A DNA stretch of 64,000 bases from Platycnemis pennipes (GCA_933228895.1 OW121856.1:107545027-107609026); one strand, 5' to 3'. Shown: positions 56,701 through 61,298, counted from the stretch's first letter. The notes: generated by a model not told the origin, from the letters alone. A program made the numbers and translations.

Positions 56701-56809
56701 GCAAGCTCCTCTCAACGATCCGGGAGAGCACAACATCAGCCGCAGGTGGGGCCAAGTCCCCCACTTCAACTGTCAGTGAGTCATCAGCAGTTGCAGATGT
56801 GGATTCAAG
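20421..56809 (+). CDS. su(s): su(s)/ZC3H4 homologue, eight coding exons (3' end open)
   Basis: Coding exons: 20421-20777, 33610-34057, 35000-35340, 36796-37017, 44736-45336, 47783-47886, 53065-53187, 56526-56809. All introns are GT-AG and all phases agree. The 826+ residue product has an acidic start, an R/S/G-rich region, three tandem CCCH fingers (about 372-390, 401-419, 424-443), then HLETAPKEILGDFPRL, KIPSLFEI, a KKQRELFIRIQQQQ block and a WYSSDEE...VLKNLSKQ block. That order is the one in ZC3H4 and Suppressor of sable. In the family the protein acts in the nucleus with WDR82 to terminate and degrade unproductive or aberrant RNA polymerase II transcripts. The last exon ends with a split codon, so more exons follow; I find none before 64000. 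The largest intron (12.8 kb) is between exons 1 and 2. The assignment is strong; orthology rather than paralogy is inferred. Confidence 0.9.
21429..21800 (+). repeat. tRNA-derived SINE, copy 1
   Basis: Bases 21632-21705 resemble a tRNA: TAGCTCAACTGGTAGAGCA (box A), an anticodon-stem-like CCTGG...TCAGG, and GGTTCGAGTCCC (box B). The anticodon loop lacks the usual U33 and the acceptor stem is imperfect, so this is a SINE rather than a working tRNA. The tail (CGAATGAT, TTTTTTCTCTGTGGAA, then GGGTAATGCCGCTAAA-like) recurs at 31925-32120 and 60985-61145. The upstream part (21500-21625) recurs at 32280-32400. Confidence 0.75.
21971..22422. mobile_element. Inverted-repeat unit, probably Penelope-derived
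   Basis: The left arm (from AAATGAAGAC at 21971 to about 22150) is inverted in the right arm (about 22180-22422). The centre contains GGCCTATTGGCC. The arms carry CACCTGATGAT-TTGCAGTGTCGACGAAAC, a sequence style seen at Penelope 3' ends, next to AATTAAAGTTTG. The right arm alone has an extra tandem copy of a 57-61 base unit (22246-22306 and 22307-22363). No ORF is found. Confidence 0.65.
23544..23586. repeat. Perfect 20-base hairpin with 3-base loop
   Basis: CTGGGTTAATTTTTATCTCC is followed by ATT and its exact reverse complement. In RNA from either strand it would form a stable stem. It is intronic and isolated; it may be a microRNA-like hairpin or just a local inversion. The 20-base stem is on the short side for a miRNA precursor. 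Confidence 0.75.
23799..24010 (+). repeat. 5S rRNA-derived SINE or 5S pseudogene
   Basis: Bases 23801-23880 follow animal 5S rRNA: GCCTAGCCATGTTGAAACACC, then AGTTCC-C-TCAGATCACTGA, GGTTAGGCAGC, and GGGCTCGGATGGACC. That covers the first two thirds of 5S, including its internal promoter (A-box region). After about 23880 the match ends and an unrelated body follows, which is how SINE3-type elements are built. I cannot see a second copy in the window, so a 5S pseudogene joined to other DNA remains possible. Confidence 0.7.
25670..25730 (-). repeat. 3' end fragment of the RTE-like LINE
   Basis: Read on the - strand this is CAATCTTGGGATTGTTAACTGATGATGAT, close to the 3' end of the RTE copy at 9490-9520 (CCTAGGATTGTTGACCGATGATGATGG). 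It shows that the family ends in a GAT repeat. Nothing more of the element is present. Confidence 0.55.
25800..26630 (+). mobile_element. Penelope-like element relic (GIY-YIG endonuclease end)
   Basis: In the + frame from 26009 the sequence runs LPYVSTIARKISRILAKW, then LGLKTPGVYCMPCQCGKVYIGEA. This is the linker and the GIY-YIG nuclease start of Penelope proteins, with a GVY...YIG pair and the cysteine pair CQC/C seen in the family. Further pieces (KSALAEH-like, then H-I-FDEVNW) follow to about 26345, separated by stops. The reverse transcriptase is missing. The end near 26575 has GCGAAACGTTAGCAGCC, a Penelope-type terminus. The copy is dead. Confidence 0.8.
26009..26212 (+). pseudogene. Penelope GIY-YIG endonuclease fragment
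   Basis: This is the open part of the relic: 67 codons ending just after KVYIGEA, where the intact domain continues G-Q-T-x-R. In Penelope elements this C-terminal nuclease nicks target DNA for insertion. The arginine that follows YIG in the catalytic helix is in a different frame here. The first codons are not a genuine start. Confidence 0.75.
26620..28100 (-). mobile_element. RTE-like LINE, internally deleted copy
   Basis: On the - strand the copy starts with a 5' region (about 28100-27790), then endonuclease-side coding (27786-27650, MDLKIIGISEMRWSKERNF), then jumps to 3'-side coding: GVNIHREKISMLRFTDDIAV (27419 down) and the GRRM/R-rich tail to about 26700. The 3' end at 26640 matches the end of 7740-9524. 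The middle of the reverse transcriptase is deleted. The FADD box reads FTDD. Its 3' edge meets the Penelope relic. Confidence 0.75.
28866..29090. mobile_element. Short Penelope-type inverted-repeat insertion with 13-base duplication
   Basis: AAACTGCATAGTG occurs at 28866-28878 and again at 29078-29090, flanking a 199-base insert. The insert has two arms (28914-28971 and 29021-29077) that are inverted copies: GATGAACTCTTCTTGGGCTC against GAGCCCGAGAAGAGTTCATC, with CGACGTTTC / GAAACGTC inside. GAAACGTCAGCAGC-like ends and long, variable duplications are typical of Penelope insertions. No ORF is present. Confidence 0.75.
30545..31740 (-). mobile_element. CR1-like LINE 3' end, split by a nested element
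   Basis: On the - strand 31740-31412 encodes a LINE C-terminal block (NYGVELWGGS-like, then APPREPRF-like, in several frames), and 30886-30600 continues it (KAFHKVNVRMYSILPFQLR), ending near TTATTATTGTTATTAT at 30550. The 525-base element at 30887-31411 interrupts it. The reverse transcriptase core is absent. The translation is fragmentary, so the family is only approximate. Confidence 0.55.
30887..31411. mobile_element. 525-base inverted-repeat element, copy 2
   Basis: It is collinear with 10489-11015 from GAGGGCATTTACTCAGAAC to GACCCCATT. It shares the promoter-like block CCCATTGGCTGAG, GTGATTGGACGAAG and GGGATAAAAACATCAG. It is inserted in LINE coding sequence. The base sequence differs from copy 1 at many sites, so both copies are old. 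Confidence 0.75.
31925..32120 (-). repeat. tRNA-derived SINE, copy 2
   Basis: On the - strand it carries CACTTGGCCAGGGAGATCAGGG and a box-B-like CATTCGAGTCCTGG, then the family tail TTTTTTCTCTGTG and TTTTCACAGCTACTTTGTGATC. It aligns with 21640-21790 in opposite orientation. Just downstream (32270-32400, + strand) lies a piece matching the region upstream of the tRNA part in copy 1. Confidence 0.65.
32270..32400 (+). repeat. Upstream block of SINE copy 1, second occurrence
   Basis: GGCTTTGACCTAGTGGACGTTGG through TCTAGAAATCCAC matches 21505-21618 (GGCTTTAACCTGGTGGACGGTGG...). It has the same + orientation as copy 1 but is separate from the tRNA-like block at 31925-32120. The two blocks may therefore be different repeats that happen to be adjacent. 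Confidence 0.6.
33610..34057 (+). CDS. su(s): su(s)/ZC3H4 exon 2: low-complexity R/S/H-rich
   Basis: The exon opens after CTCCTCAG in phase 0 as RQKRSHHRSKRGGEEEGEGG and later carries SAEDEDDDEMMFVRG, a histidine-dotted stretch, LLQTPPEYMATFGDAN, and RRNSRSPHNRSFQRHSRSP. The last part is RS-like, as in splicing- and RNA-processing factors. It is GC-rich against AT-rich introns. The donor GACG/GTGAGG leaves one base of a codon, which matches exon 3. No folded domain is expected. Confidence 0.82.
34058..34999 (+). other. Intron 2 of su(s)/ZC3H4
   Basis: This 942-base intron (GTGAGG...GGCTGCAG) is AT-rich. No repeat or RNA gene is recognised. Confidence 0.7.
35000..35340 (+). CDS. su(s): su(s)/ZC3H4 exon 3: glycine/arginine-rich, first half of finger 1
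   Basis: After the GGCTGCAG acceptor the frame reads GGQYNEHYESYESDFECEGG, then an R/G-rich run with RGG-type repeats that probably binds RNA, then CMFYMQGKCQK. The last residues are the first two cysteines of CCCH finger 1, so the finger is split by the intron. The exon is extremely G-rich. The donor is AAG/GTGAGA, phase 0. Confidence 0.85.
35341..36795 (+). other. Intron 3 of su(s)/ZC3H4
   Basis: This 1455-base intron interrupts finger 1 between its second and third zinc ligands. It is AT-rich with no recognised repeat. The acceptor is CATGGTAG/GGGG. Confidence 0.75.
36796..37017 (+). CDS. su(s): su(s)/ZC3H4 exon 4: CCCH fingers
   Basis: The 74 codons complete finger 1 (C-x7-C-x5-C-x3-H, ending GEDCPYSH) and contain finger 2 (LCKFYLMDCCAKKDKCLYMH, C-x7-C-x5-C-x3-H) and finger 3 (C-x8-C-x5-C-x3-H, with PCKYFHTGMKCF and CKFSH). 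All twelve zinc ligands across the three fingers are intact. Tight tandem CCCH fingers of this type bind single-stranded RNA. The linker DAVPPRKLE and the tail GPLNDTLKAILLK also match the ZC3H4 family. Phase 0 at both ends. Confidence 0.95.
38600..39120 (+). mobile_element. Possible LINE ORF N-terminal fragment
   Basis: In two + frames separated by a shift the text reads ARMRWTDDLQSDLLAYYAAS, then NPRGYMARIHSPW. Similar R-W-T-x-x-L-x-x-x-L-L-x-Y-Y ... R-G-Y motifs occur near the N-terminus of some arthropod LINE polyproteins. I recall this from family resemblance only. No reverse transcriptase is present. Confidence 0.3.
39157..39194. repeat. 13-base inverted repeat
   Basis: ACAGCAGAGAAAT and ATTTCTCTGCTGT pair exactly across a 12-base loop, just upstream of the Copia LTR. 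It is probably a local feature of the older fragment before it. Confidence 0.6.
39323..39487 (-). repeat. Copia 3' LTR (element sense)
   Basis: 165 bases, TGTCGAAATC...TTCTGACA. It differs from the other LTR by G/A within AGAGCTTGAC and T/G within TTATTTTACT. Confidence 0.95.
39488..39496 (-). promoter_or_regulatory. Polypurine tract of Copia element
   Basis: On the element strand this is GAAGGGGGG directly against the 3' LTR. It is the RNase-H-resistant primer for plus-strand DNA synthesis in LTR retroelements. Confidence 0.85.
39657..40316 (-). pseudogene. Copia RNase H region
   Basis: A 219-codon open segment. It has SRPDIVYPTSFLSRF, YSDADWGGDHLDRKSVSGS (first catalytic aspartates), CWASKKQTTVALSTAEAEY (the catalytic glutamate) and VDNQS / RSKHIDIK. 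These are the conserved Copia RNase H signatures in full order, ending in a stop 170 bases before the LTR. The domain alone looks intact, but it is in a different frame from the reverse transcriptase upstream. Its first methionine is internal. Confidence 0.9.
40313..41108 (-). pseudogene. Copia reverse transcriptase region (frameshifted)
   Basis: Two overlapping open pieces in different frames. 41108-40581 has WREAIENEIQA, DTRWIFKTKQDG, ARLVAKGYQ, RQLDTPTAFLNG (motif A; the usual Q-D-V is QLDT) and ALYGLREAPRKWN. 40609-40313 has LLIIWVDDILVTG (catalytic V-D-D) and AKDLGELKHFLG. The frame changes at about 40590-40600, between the template-binding region and the V-D-D motif, so no full enzyme can be translated from this copy without recoding. 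Confidence 0.9.
40937..42189 (-). pseudogene. Copia integrase region (frameshifted)
   Basis: 42189-41833 contains the pre-integrase zinc motif (IWHQRLGHVNHQSLKKM, then CSACQEGKAERLPF) and the integrase start LLHSDVCGPI with the first catalytic aspartate. 41850-41620 continues in other frames (VLVSGVIMDES; LFPTPANKTV). 41620-40937 resumes with FNIVRTMFAETNLP, the LWGEA block and the chromodomain-like tail. The family's catalytic glutamate would lie in the scrambled stretch at about 41640. At least two frame changes and one in-frame stop are seen. Confidence 0.88.
42210..42980 (-). pseudogene. Copia gag C-terminus and protease
   Basis: A 256-codon open segment. It has the nucleic-acid-binding zinc knuckle GCFICGDPRHYKINC (C-x2-C-x4-H-x4-C), an RG-rich stretch, and the protease active site FVLDSGATEHLV. 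In Copia the protease cuts the gag-pol polyprotein. It is in a different frame from the gag start (43359-42946), with the shift at about 42950. Confidence 0.9.
42946..43359 (-). pseudogene. Copia gag N-terminus
   Basis: The ATG at 43359 begins MSILPLPQLSGVNYSNWKFR, a typical Copia gag opening (L-x-G-x-N-Y-x-x-W). It runs 137 codons with the LKLG-EDLQDHF region before it leaves frame. The start is supported by position: 133 bases inside the 5' LTR, after the primer site. Confidence 0.9.
43479..43492 (-). promoter_or_regulatory. Half-tRNA primer-binding site of Copia element
   Basis: The 14 bases next to the 5' LTR read, on the + strand, CTGGGCCCATAACC. This equals the anticodon-loop region of initiator-Met tRNA, so the element RNA pairs with the 5' half of that tRNA. 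Drosophila copia uses the same half-tRNA priming. Confidence 0.9.
43493..43657 (-). repeat. Copia 5' LTR (element sense)
   Basis: 165 bases, nearly identical to 39323-39487. It is followed by the second ATTTC duplicate. Transcription of the element would start in this LTR and run against the host gene. Confidence 0.95.
43960..44110 (+). repeat. Dispersed repeat, copy 1 of 2
   Basis: It contains TTTGAATTTCATATTGGCCTGG, AACTGGGAATTTTGGGTGC and TTAGTATGAACATT, matching 45980-46150 (TGTGAATTTCATTTGGGCCTTG, TTTTGGGTAGCGACC, TTAGTATGGAAACT) in the same order. The family is unknown. Confidence 0.55.
44736..45336 (+). CDS. su(s): su(s)/ZC3H4 exon 5: conserved block plus acidic and polyhistidine runs
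   Basis: After CCCACAG the frame opens HLETAPKEILGDFPRL, the conserved segment right after the fingers. It then has SGSKIPSLFEIDIPMPDD, the KIPSLFEI motif of ZC3H4 proteins. Low-complexity runs follow: EGE/GGEEE, a tract of 13 histidines (45060-45098), and long glutamate runs. Histidine tracts are common in nuclear-speckle proteins. The donor CAAG/GTAGGG leaves one base of a codon, completed in exon 6. The ATG upstream at 44613 lies in the intron and is not used. Confidence 0.9.
45975..46180 (+). repeat. Dispersed repeat, copy 2 of 2
   Basis: This is the partner of 43960-44110; see there for the shared words. The two copies flank exon 5 and have the same orientation. Confidence 0.55.
47030..47145 (+). 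repeat. Dispersed repeat, copy 1 of 2
   Basis: ATTTGAGGTATTTGAATTTAGCC, ATAATTATTC and GGTATTCGTGGGTAGTATTT recur in order at 52495-52620 (ATTGGAGGTATTCGAACTTTATC..., GTGAGTAGTATTCGCAAATCTC). The words TATTCG/CGAATA dominate. Confidence 0.55.
47783..47886 (+). CDS. su(s): su(s)/ZC3H4 exon 6
   Basis: Two bases complete the glutamate codon from exon 5, then 34 codons follow: GEAGSPVIPLHLPKKQRELF and IRIQQQQREADSSQ. In vertebrate ZC3H4 a comparable L-P-x-x-Q-R-x-L-F-x-R-x-x-x-R/Q block lies at this point. It is probably a short helix. The donor is CAG/GTACTG, phase 0. Confidence 0.85.
48087..50757. mobile_element. Candidate element with GGATCC-rich inverted ends
   Basis: The left edge reads TTAGTGATGGATGGATCCAGC and is followed by repeated GGATCC/GGATC words to 48185. 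The right edge, inverted, reads TTAGGGATGGTCTGGTCAGATCC. Such TTAGGGATGG...GGATCC ends look like terminal repeats of a low-copy DNA element. No transposase and no certain target duplication are seen, so this is tentative. The interior is AT-rich without genes. Confidence 0.35.
50877..51524 (+). pseudogene. LINE reverse transcriptase C-terminal half
   Basis: It has STLGVPQGSKLGPILFLFYI (motif B) and LLLYANDTNFLLSS (motif C). Motif C should be Y-A-D-D; the first catalytic aspartate is asparagine, so activity is lost. Then come KTKFLGVPL-like (YTKFLGVPLSANLSWELHI) and ILWGSST. The frame then shifts to 51485-51893, which ends GIKLFNKLPNRIK-type and FYSVNEYLYD. A related C-terminus is at 57510-57731. 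Confidence 0.85.
50877..52065 (+). mobile_element. CR1/jockey-like LINE, 5'-truncated
   Basis: Open frames at 50877-51524, 51485-51721 and 51642-51893 carry the C-terminal half of a LINE polyprotein in shifting frames. The 3' region ends GACAAATAAACTATTATTAAAG, a short TTA-type tail. It has the same orientation as the host gene. It starts abruptly at about 50877 within motif-A-side coding, as expected for 5' truncation during insertion. Confidence 0.85.
52078..52140. repeat. 16-base inverted repeat next to LINE end
   Basis: CCTCTTGAGTCTCCAG (52078-52093) and its exact inverse (52125-52140) flank a 31-base loop that includes ATTGCCGTCATAATGA. It may be the core of a tiny MITE. No duplication is evident. 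Confidence 0.6.
52495..52620 (+). repeat. Dispersed repeat, copy 2 of 2
   Basis: This is the partner of 47030-47145, with CGAATAC/GTATTCG words. Related words at 54190-54290 and 55795-55915 (AGTATCGGAAA, TACCCGATAC) suggest a family of elements with short internal inverted motifs. Confidence 0.5.
53065..53187 (+). CDS. su(s): su(s)/ZC3H4 exon 7: WYSSDEE block
   Basis: 41 codons, phase 0 at both ends: acidic start SPSADCDDGEEDGLKEE, then SWYSSDEEAEDRSLTDVLKN and LSKQ. The W-Y-S-S-[DS]-E-E ... S-[IL]-x-x-[IV]-L-K-x-L-x-K-Q pattern is a hallmark of ZC3H4/ZC3H6 proteins. The acceptor is AACTGCAG and the donor CAG/GTATGA. Confidence 0.9.
55506..55657. mobile_element. MITE-like unit with GTCTACACTGGC ends
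   Basis: GGTGGCGTCTACACTGGC at the left is matched by GCCAGTGTAAATGCACC inverted at the right. The 152-base unit is GC-richer than its surroundings. CAAG/GCGACTC-type words repeat just outside and inside (AAGCGACTCTCTTGAGTTTTT, AAGCAACTCCCTTGATTTTT), so the true element may start earlier, near 55430. No clear target duplication is seen. Confidence 0.5.
55975..56225 (-). pseudogene. LINE reverse transcriptase fragment
   Basis: On the - strand it reads STNRGVPQCSILGPLLFLLY and INDLPSYISN, then HAMTPT where the Y-A-D-D-T motif belongs. That is motif B followed by a destroyed motif C. Only about 80 codons survive. The family is CR1/jockey-like. Confidence 0.75.
56526..56809 (+). CDS. su(s): su(s)/ZC3H4 exon 8 (last found)
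   Basis: After TTATAG the frame reads PPSQLEKSSPAVSAQVGSEK, then KFSLSERVLEALSLSDLSKI, KISADISKLLSTI and a serine/alanine-rich end VSESSAVADVDSR. The S-L-S-D-L-S-K-I...D-I-S-K-L-L segment looks like a short amphipathic helix pair. The exon ends TCAAG/GTAGGA, leaving two bases of a codon, so at least one further exon is needed. In the family D-P-R repeats follow, and none is seen in the next 7 kb. Phase 0 at the start fits exon 7. Confidence 0.8.
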
Positions 56810-57409
56810 GTAGGACAGATTGTGATTTGCCAGTCCCTGGCATTTAGCTTGTACTATTTTATGGAGGATAAGTTGGCTTGGATTAAGATATTCCAGTAAG
56901 ATACCTGTAAGATGTTCCATTGTTCATTTAAATGCATTCAGGTTGGTTGGTTGTTCGAAGATAATAACACCAATGCCAACAGAGGTATATAGTGGAGGAC
57001 TCCTGTATCAGTATTTCGGACAACTGCATTGACCATCAACGGGGAGATAAGTTTGAGAGGCACTTGTGTTGGGATGAGAGCTCAGTGGTGGGCCACTGTC
57101 CAAGAGCAAGTAAATGTGTTAGATGTCGTATGGTGCTTGGGGGAGGAAAAGTTGGGGTTTGTTGTTAATGGATGGTTTAATTTTGAAATTAAATAATTTC
57201 AAAATTATTTATTCTTAAAAGGTTAGTAGGTGGTGGACAGTTAGCCGAAGGCCACACAATGCCACTAATCAGTTAAAGAACCTGTTTCAAAGAACAGAGG
57301 GCCACATCTAACATTGCTTCTCTGATTGAAGTCCTTCCATTGGGACCTGTCCTCAAGGAGTGGTGGGCAGACAATTGTAGGATTCATATTTTGAAGCATA
57401 ATAATAATA

Positions 57410-57735
57410 ACATAATACTTTTATTTTGTCCAGAGATCAAGTTGTTACAAAGGTTACACTGATATAGGACACGTCAGGTTAGAGTAACTAAATACACACA
57501 GGAAACATGTCAAACATTGTTAAAGAATTCGTCAATTGAGTAAAACATTTTTGATTTAAGATTAGTCTTAAATGCAGCTACACTTTTTTGAGCCTTAAGC
57601 TCAGCTGGCAGTTTGTTGTTGAAGGCCCATACAATTTGGACCAGCACCTGCATTCCGAGTGCGTACATATGAGACGTGCAGCTGATCAATCTGTCTAGTT
57701 GCATAATGGTGAATATCACAGATCTTAACATACTG
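57410..57735 (-). mobile_element. LINE 3' end fragment
   Basis: On the - strand 57731-57510 reads AFNNKLPAELKAQKSVAAFK and ends KMFYSIDEFFN, close to the end of the LINE at 50877-52065 (KLFNKLPNRIK...KMFYSVNEYL). The 3' side ends with ATCTCTGGACAAAATAAAAG and ATTATTATT, again like the other copy's tail. It is truncated at the 5' side near 57735. Confidence 0.75.
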
Positions 57736-58598
57736 AGATAGATTTCTTTTTGTATTCACAAGTGCATGAAAAATATATACATTTATATTTTCATAAGGCT
57801 GTCAACAAATTTTTTCAAATAATGATGCCTCAGCACATTGTGGTTTCCTCTCAGACATCAACATTTATGTCTGCCCATCTCTGTGGGTGCAAGTGCCTCC
57901 CAATAGTGGACCTGTTGGAGGCGAGAAAACTTGTCTGCTCTTTAGAGGGAGCCAGAATTAGGACAGATTTTTCTATGCTGTCACTATAATGAATTAAAAT
58001 ATAAAGAGTCATTCCATTTAAATTGACAAATGGTCCGAGCTTCACCACCTCAGATTTCAATGAAAATTGGTGCATAGATACTGTCAACCTTCCTGAGCCA
58101 TAACCCATTCCCTGTTTCCGCAGAAAAAAAATCGCCCCTGGAGTATAGGCAGACATGCATAGCGTGACCGCCTGAAAACGTCTTTTTACGCTGTTTTTCT
58201 ACAAGCTACAGCAGACTGGTTTTACGTGATGCACACATTCAAAAGGTGTCTTTAGAAAGCTTATGAAGTGTTCTCGATAATAAAGTACTTTTAAATGGAC
58301 TTTTCGCTAGAAGAAGTGCATTTAAGTCGCTGTAAATGTAACTTCCAAAACTCAATTTTTTCACGAGTTTAGTCACAATTACATCAAGAAATAATGAAAT
58401 AATTTCCACTCGTTTCTCTCACAAAAACACTTATACGTGTGAATTGGCATGCCAATTGACAGGGCATAACTTTATGGAACCTATTCTTGTTTGAAATGAA
58501 AACTTAACTTTGTAGTTCCACATAAATTTGCTAACGAATAACCTGGGTTTCAACTTCATCATCAGGTGACTCGATGTCAAAACCTGGGTCGTTGGTTA

Positions 58599-58720
58599 CA
58601 GGGGCGGATTCAGCATCAAATTTGGGGGGGGGTCATGACCTGGGTCCAGCGAGTATGGAACTCCTCCCCCCCCCCTTGCCCCCCCCCCCCCCCCTCCCGG
58701 GAGAGAGGGGCGTTCCCCCT
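58599..58720. mobile_element. hAT-like terminus with C-tract
   Basis: CAGGGGCGGATTCAGC at 58605 resembles a common hAT end and is followed by a G-run (58625-58632) and long C-runs (58667-58695). No matching opposite end or duplication is found. The homopolymer lengths in the assembly may be unreliable. Confidence 0.4.
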
Positions 58721-59209
58721 TGTACATTTTTTTAAAATACCCATTTTTTACGCATTTTGGAGCCTAAAGTGTCATTTGTATTGTAATTTGTCTTCTAAAC
58801 AACAGATGAAATTGAACAATTTTAGACATTTAAGAAGTTTAACAATGGAGAATAAATAAATACCCAACCTGAAGTTTAAAATAATTATAAAATATTAATG
58901 TTTCCTACAACATAAAATGTGAAAAAATTTCATTGGAAAAGGTTTACAGTGATGATAAGCACATACATAAAAGTTAAAAACTATCTGTTTAATTAGGGTC
59001 TTACTAAAAAGTTTGAGTTGGTGCTAATATTGCTGTATGGTATCATCAGTATCATGTAACAAAAGAATTTATAGAAAGCCAACTCATGATCAGTTTTTTC
59101 AAATTACGAAAGTGGGAAAATCTAGAAAATAATTGCATACAAAAATGTTAAAAAAACCGACTGCTGAGGTCATTTGCGCCATAGCTATATAGCTAGGTAA
59201 TTTGGTAAC

Positions 59210-59420
59210 GGTAGGAGTTTTCAGGAAACGGAGGGAGGGTGGAGAGAAACCCGGTGTCGGCATTAGCCTACTCTTAACGGAGTACTGAACTTGAAATACC
59301 CTCCACTAGGCACTCAAGTGGGGCCCGGTTTTCCACTGAAAAATCTGACACTGCCAGGAATCGAACCCGGGCCCTCAAGATGGGAGGCCAGTACACTAAC
59401 CACCACACCAACCCGATCCC
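59210..59420 (-). repeat. tRNA-derived SINE of a second family
   Basis: On the - strand from 59417: GGTTGGTGTGGTGGTTAGTG (box A region) and GGGTTCGATTCCTGG (box B), spaced as in a tRNA, followed by a body of about 140 bases (CAGTGGAAAACCGGGCCCCA...). The body is unlike the SINE at 21429. There is no clear A-tail. Confidence 0.75.
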
Positions 59421-59577
59421 CTTAGTCAGTTGTTTATTTCTAAAGATGGTTCATTGTATGTTAGTAAAAAGTCTTATCCATTGTCAACTGCAGATACATG
59501 GAATCGGTTTTCGTCATGAGTGGTGAGGTCACCTTTTTCTCCTAAGAGATTATCAAACTATTTAAGGGGTTCCTTAA

Positions 59578-59811
59578 CTAATACCTAAGTGGAGTCACGT
59601 TGTGGTGGACAGTTCCTAAGCCAGATGAAAAGAGTACACAATATTTACAGTACAGCCCCTTGTCTTTATGAGACAGCACAAGCCAGTGGAACTTGTCAAG
59701 ATGTGATCTCTGTGCATATTTTTTGTTAGGCTTTCCTTTCATCATTACTTCGTTATGAGGGAACTGGTCGTCTAAAGGAGAAGTCCACGGTTTCTGCAAC
59801 AACGTAGCCTT
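59578..59811 (-). pseudogene. hAT transposase N-terminal fragment (TTF-type finger)
   Basis: On the - strand: KPNKKYAQRSHLDKFHWLVL, then KGLYCKYCVLFSSG. The W-L-x-x-S-x-x-x-x-G-x-x-C-x-x-C pattern is the TTF-type zinc finger that begins ZMYM1-like hAT transposases. It is cut at 59812 by the element that follows. It belongs to the same broad family as the relic at 9525-12083, but it is the N-terminal part, which is missing there. Confidence 0.7.
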
Positions 59812-60269
59812 CCCCACGCAGCATCATGATATCGGCCCAATATTATTTTTACACCGTCACTTATTGGTCAATCCGATATTGGCTACCGATATCGGCAAAT
59901 TTCAAAAGTGATAACATTTGCCATTATAAAAATGACATTTGCTGACGATATTGGGCCTATATTAATTTGATGATAAAAAGACATCTGTCATAGTGGTGGC
60001 AGATGTCTTTTTACAGTGGCATAAAATGATATTGGGCCGACGTGTATTTGGTATTACCATGGACTGATTTTTCATTAACATGATATTGGGATGATTTAAT
60101 AAGTAAGATAGCTAAAATTTATCCTGGATAAACATGTTACAAATATTTAGAATAAGGGATGGTCATAAATAAAATTGCGATGGAAAACGAAATTGCGAGA
60201 GGTAGTTTCGATCTTATCATTGTAATAAAATATTTCAAACTCGTTTTCTGTTGAAGTTATTGGAGTGTG

Positions 60270-60550
60270 GGCACATTAATTGCCATGCGAAAAAATTCAC
60301 CTGGCCCAGTAATGGAACCACGGACCTTTGGCTGCTCAGACTATTACGCTACCCAGGATCCCTAATTCGCATGACAATTTTACCGAGGTTCAAGGTACTA
60401 GATATTGAGCCCTTGCTGTCCATCAAGGATGGCAATGCAGGGGAGAAAGGGCTTCAAAGAAGCTACGACCAAAGGTGAAACCCATCCAGCGCTAAAGCCA
60501 CGCTTGGCGGTAAATGTAGGATATTCCAAGCCTGCCGCGTGAACGGCAAT
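60270..60550 (-). repeat. tRNA-like SINE, copy 2
   Basis: It matches 15001-15250 (CATCAAGGATGGCAA, GCTTGGCGGTAAATGTAGG, GCGTGAACGGC). On the - strand 60355-60292 has the tRNA-like TGGGTAGCGTAATAG...GGTTCCATTAC. Unlike copy 1, it has no folded-back end. It ends at about 60550 where copy 1 begins its inverted half. Confidence 0.65.
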
Positions 60551-60984
60551 TTGTAAGCAAACATCGAATCCTTACTAATTCTGAAGATTCAAGCGATACG
60601 GAGTGGAAGCGAAACATGATAACGCAGGCTCGTGTTTTTTCTTTCTGTGTTATCGAATCTTTAAATAGTCATATTTCCTATTTTACATGTAGGCTATATG
60701 GTTTCTGATGTTCTGACCAATCACAAATTTTTGACTTTCTTCTCTCTGAGATCGGGGGAAAAATGTGAATACTCAAAATTATAAAATCCAGCGACCAGAA
60801 AAATATGATCATTTTTATACCCTTTATTAGTCAGCTCAGCTGACATTATCTTTGCATCGGAAAACGATATCTATTAAATATAAATTTAAGATACAATCGA
60901 TGATATCAATTTACATCGGAGAAGGGTATCATTTACCTATGTGTCATTTTTATATCGTAATTATCAGCCGATGTTAAAACGAAA

Positions 60985-61145
60985 TTGGTGACGAATTCAA
61001 AGCGTACGAACTAGCCGTGAAAACTTTAGCGGTGTTACCCGCTGAAATTGCACTATAGCAAATGTTCCACAGAGAAAAAATCATTCGCCGGTCCCGGTCA
61101 AGGCGAATGATTTTTTCTCTGTGGAACATTTGCTATAGTGAAATT
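60985..61145. repeat. Head-to-head palindrome of SINE tails
   Basis: CACTATAGCAAATGTTCCACAG (from about 61051) is inverted as CTGTGGAACATTTGCTATAG (to about 61138), around CGGTCCCGGTCAAGGCGAATG. Both halves are the tail of the tRNA-derived SINE at 21429; the left half also keeps the ACCCGCTGAAA...GTACG portion. Box B is only partly retained. Confidence 0.7.
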
Positions 61146-61229
61146 GGTGACGTCAAAATGACATTGGGCCGACGTATAACTGCCATAAGATGCTGCTTGG
61201 GGCTAACCTTTCTCTAATCCTCCCTTATT

Positions 61230-61298
61230 TTCTCTTTTTCATCGCCGATGAAAAATTTAAGGGGGTGGGGGGCTTAACCCCCCTGGCTACGCGCCTGG
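61230..61298. repeat. MITE end fragment
   Basis: GGGGGGCTTAACCCCCCTGG followed by CTACGCGCCTGG resembles the right terminus of a widespread arthropod MITE type (inverted: CCAGGCGCGTAGCCAGGG). No left end is found, so it is a fragment. Confidence 0.4.

Larger units (their letters stand above)
59812..61202. mobile_element. 1.4 kb TIR element with nested SINEs
   Basis: The left end CCCCACGCAGCATC and subterminal TCGGCCCAATATTATTTTTAC are inverted at the right end (ATGCTGCTTGGGG, with ATTGGGCCGACGT). The flanks TAGCCTT and TAACCTT are near-identical but not adjacent in the same way, so a duplication is uncertain. The interior holds a perfect 14-base hairpin (59974-59987 / 60000-60013), ATTGGGCC-type repeats, a SINE (60270-60550) and a palindromic SINE pair (60985-61145). 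No transposase is found. Confidence 0.65.

Noticed and set aside
57750..57989. 79-codon + strand ORF
   Set aside because: It has no motif or splice support and lies beside a LINE tail in AT-rich sequence.
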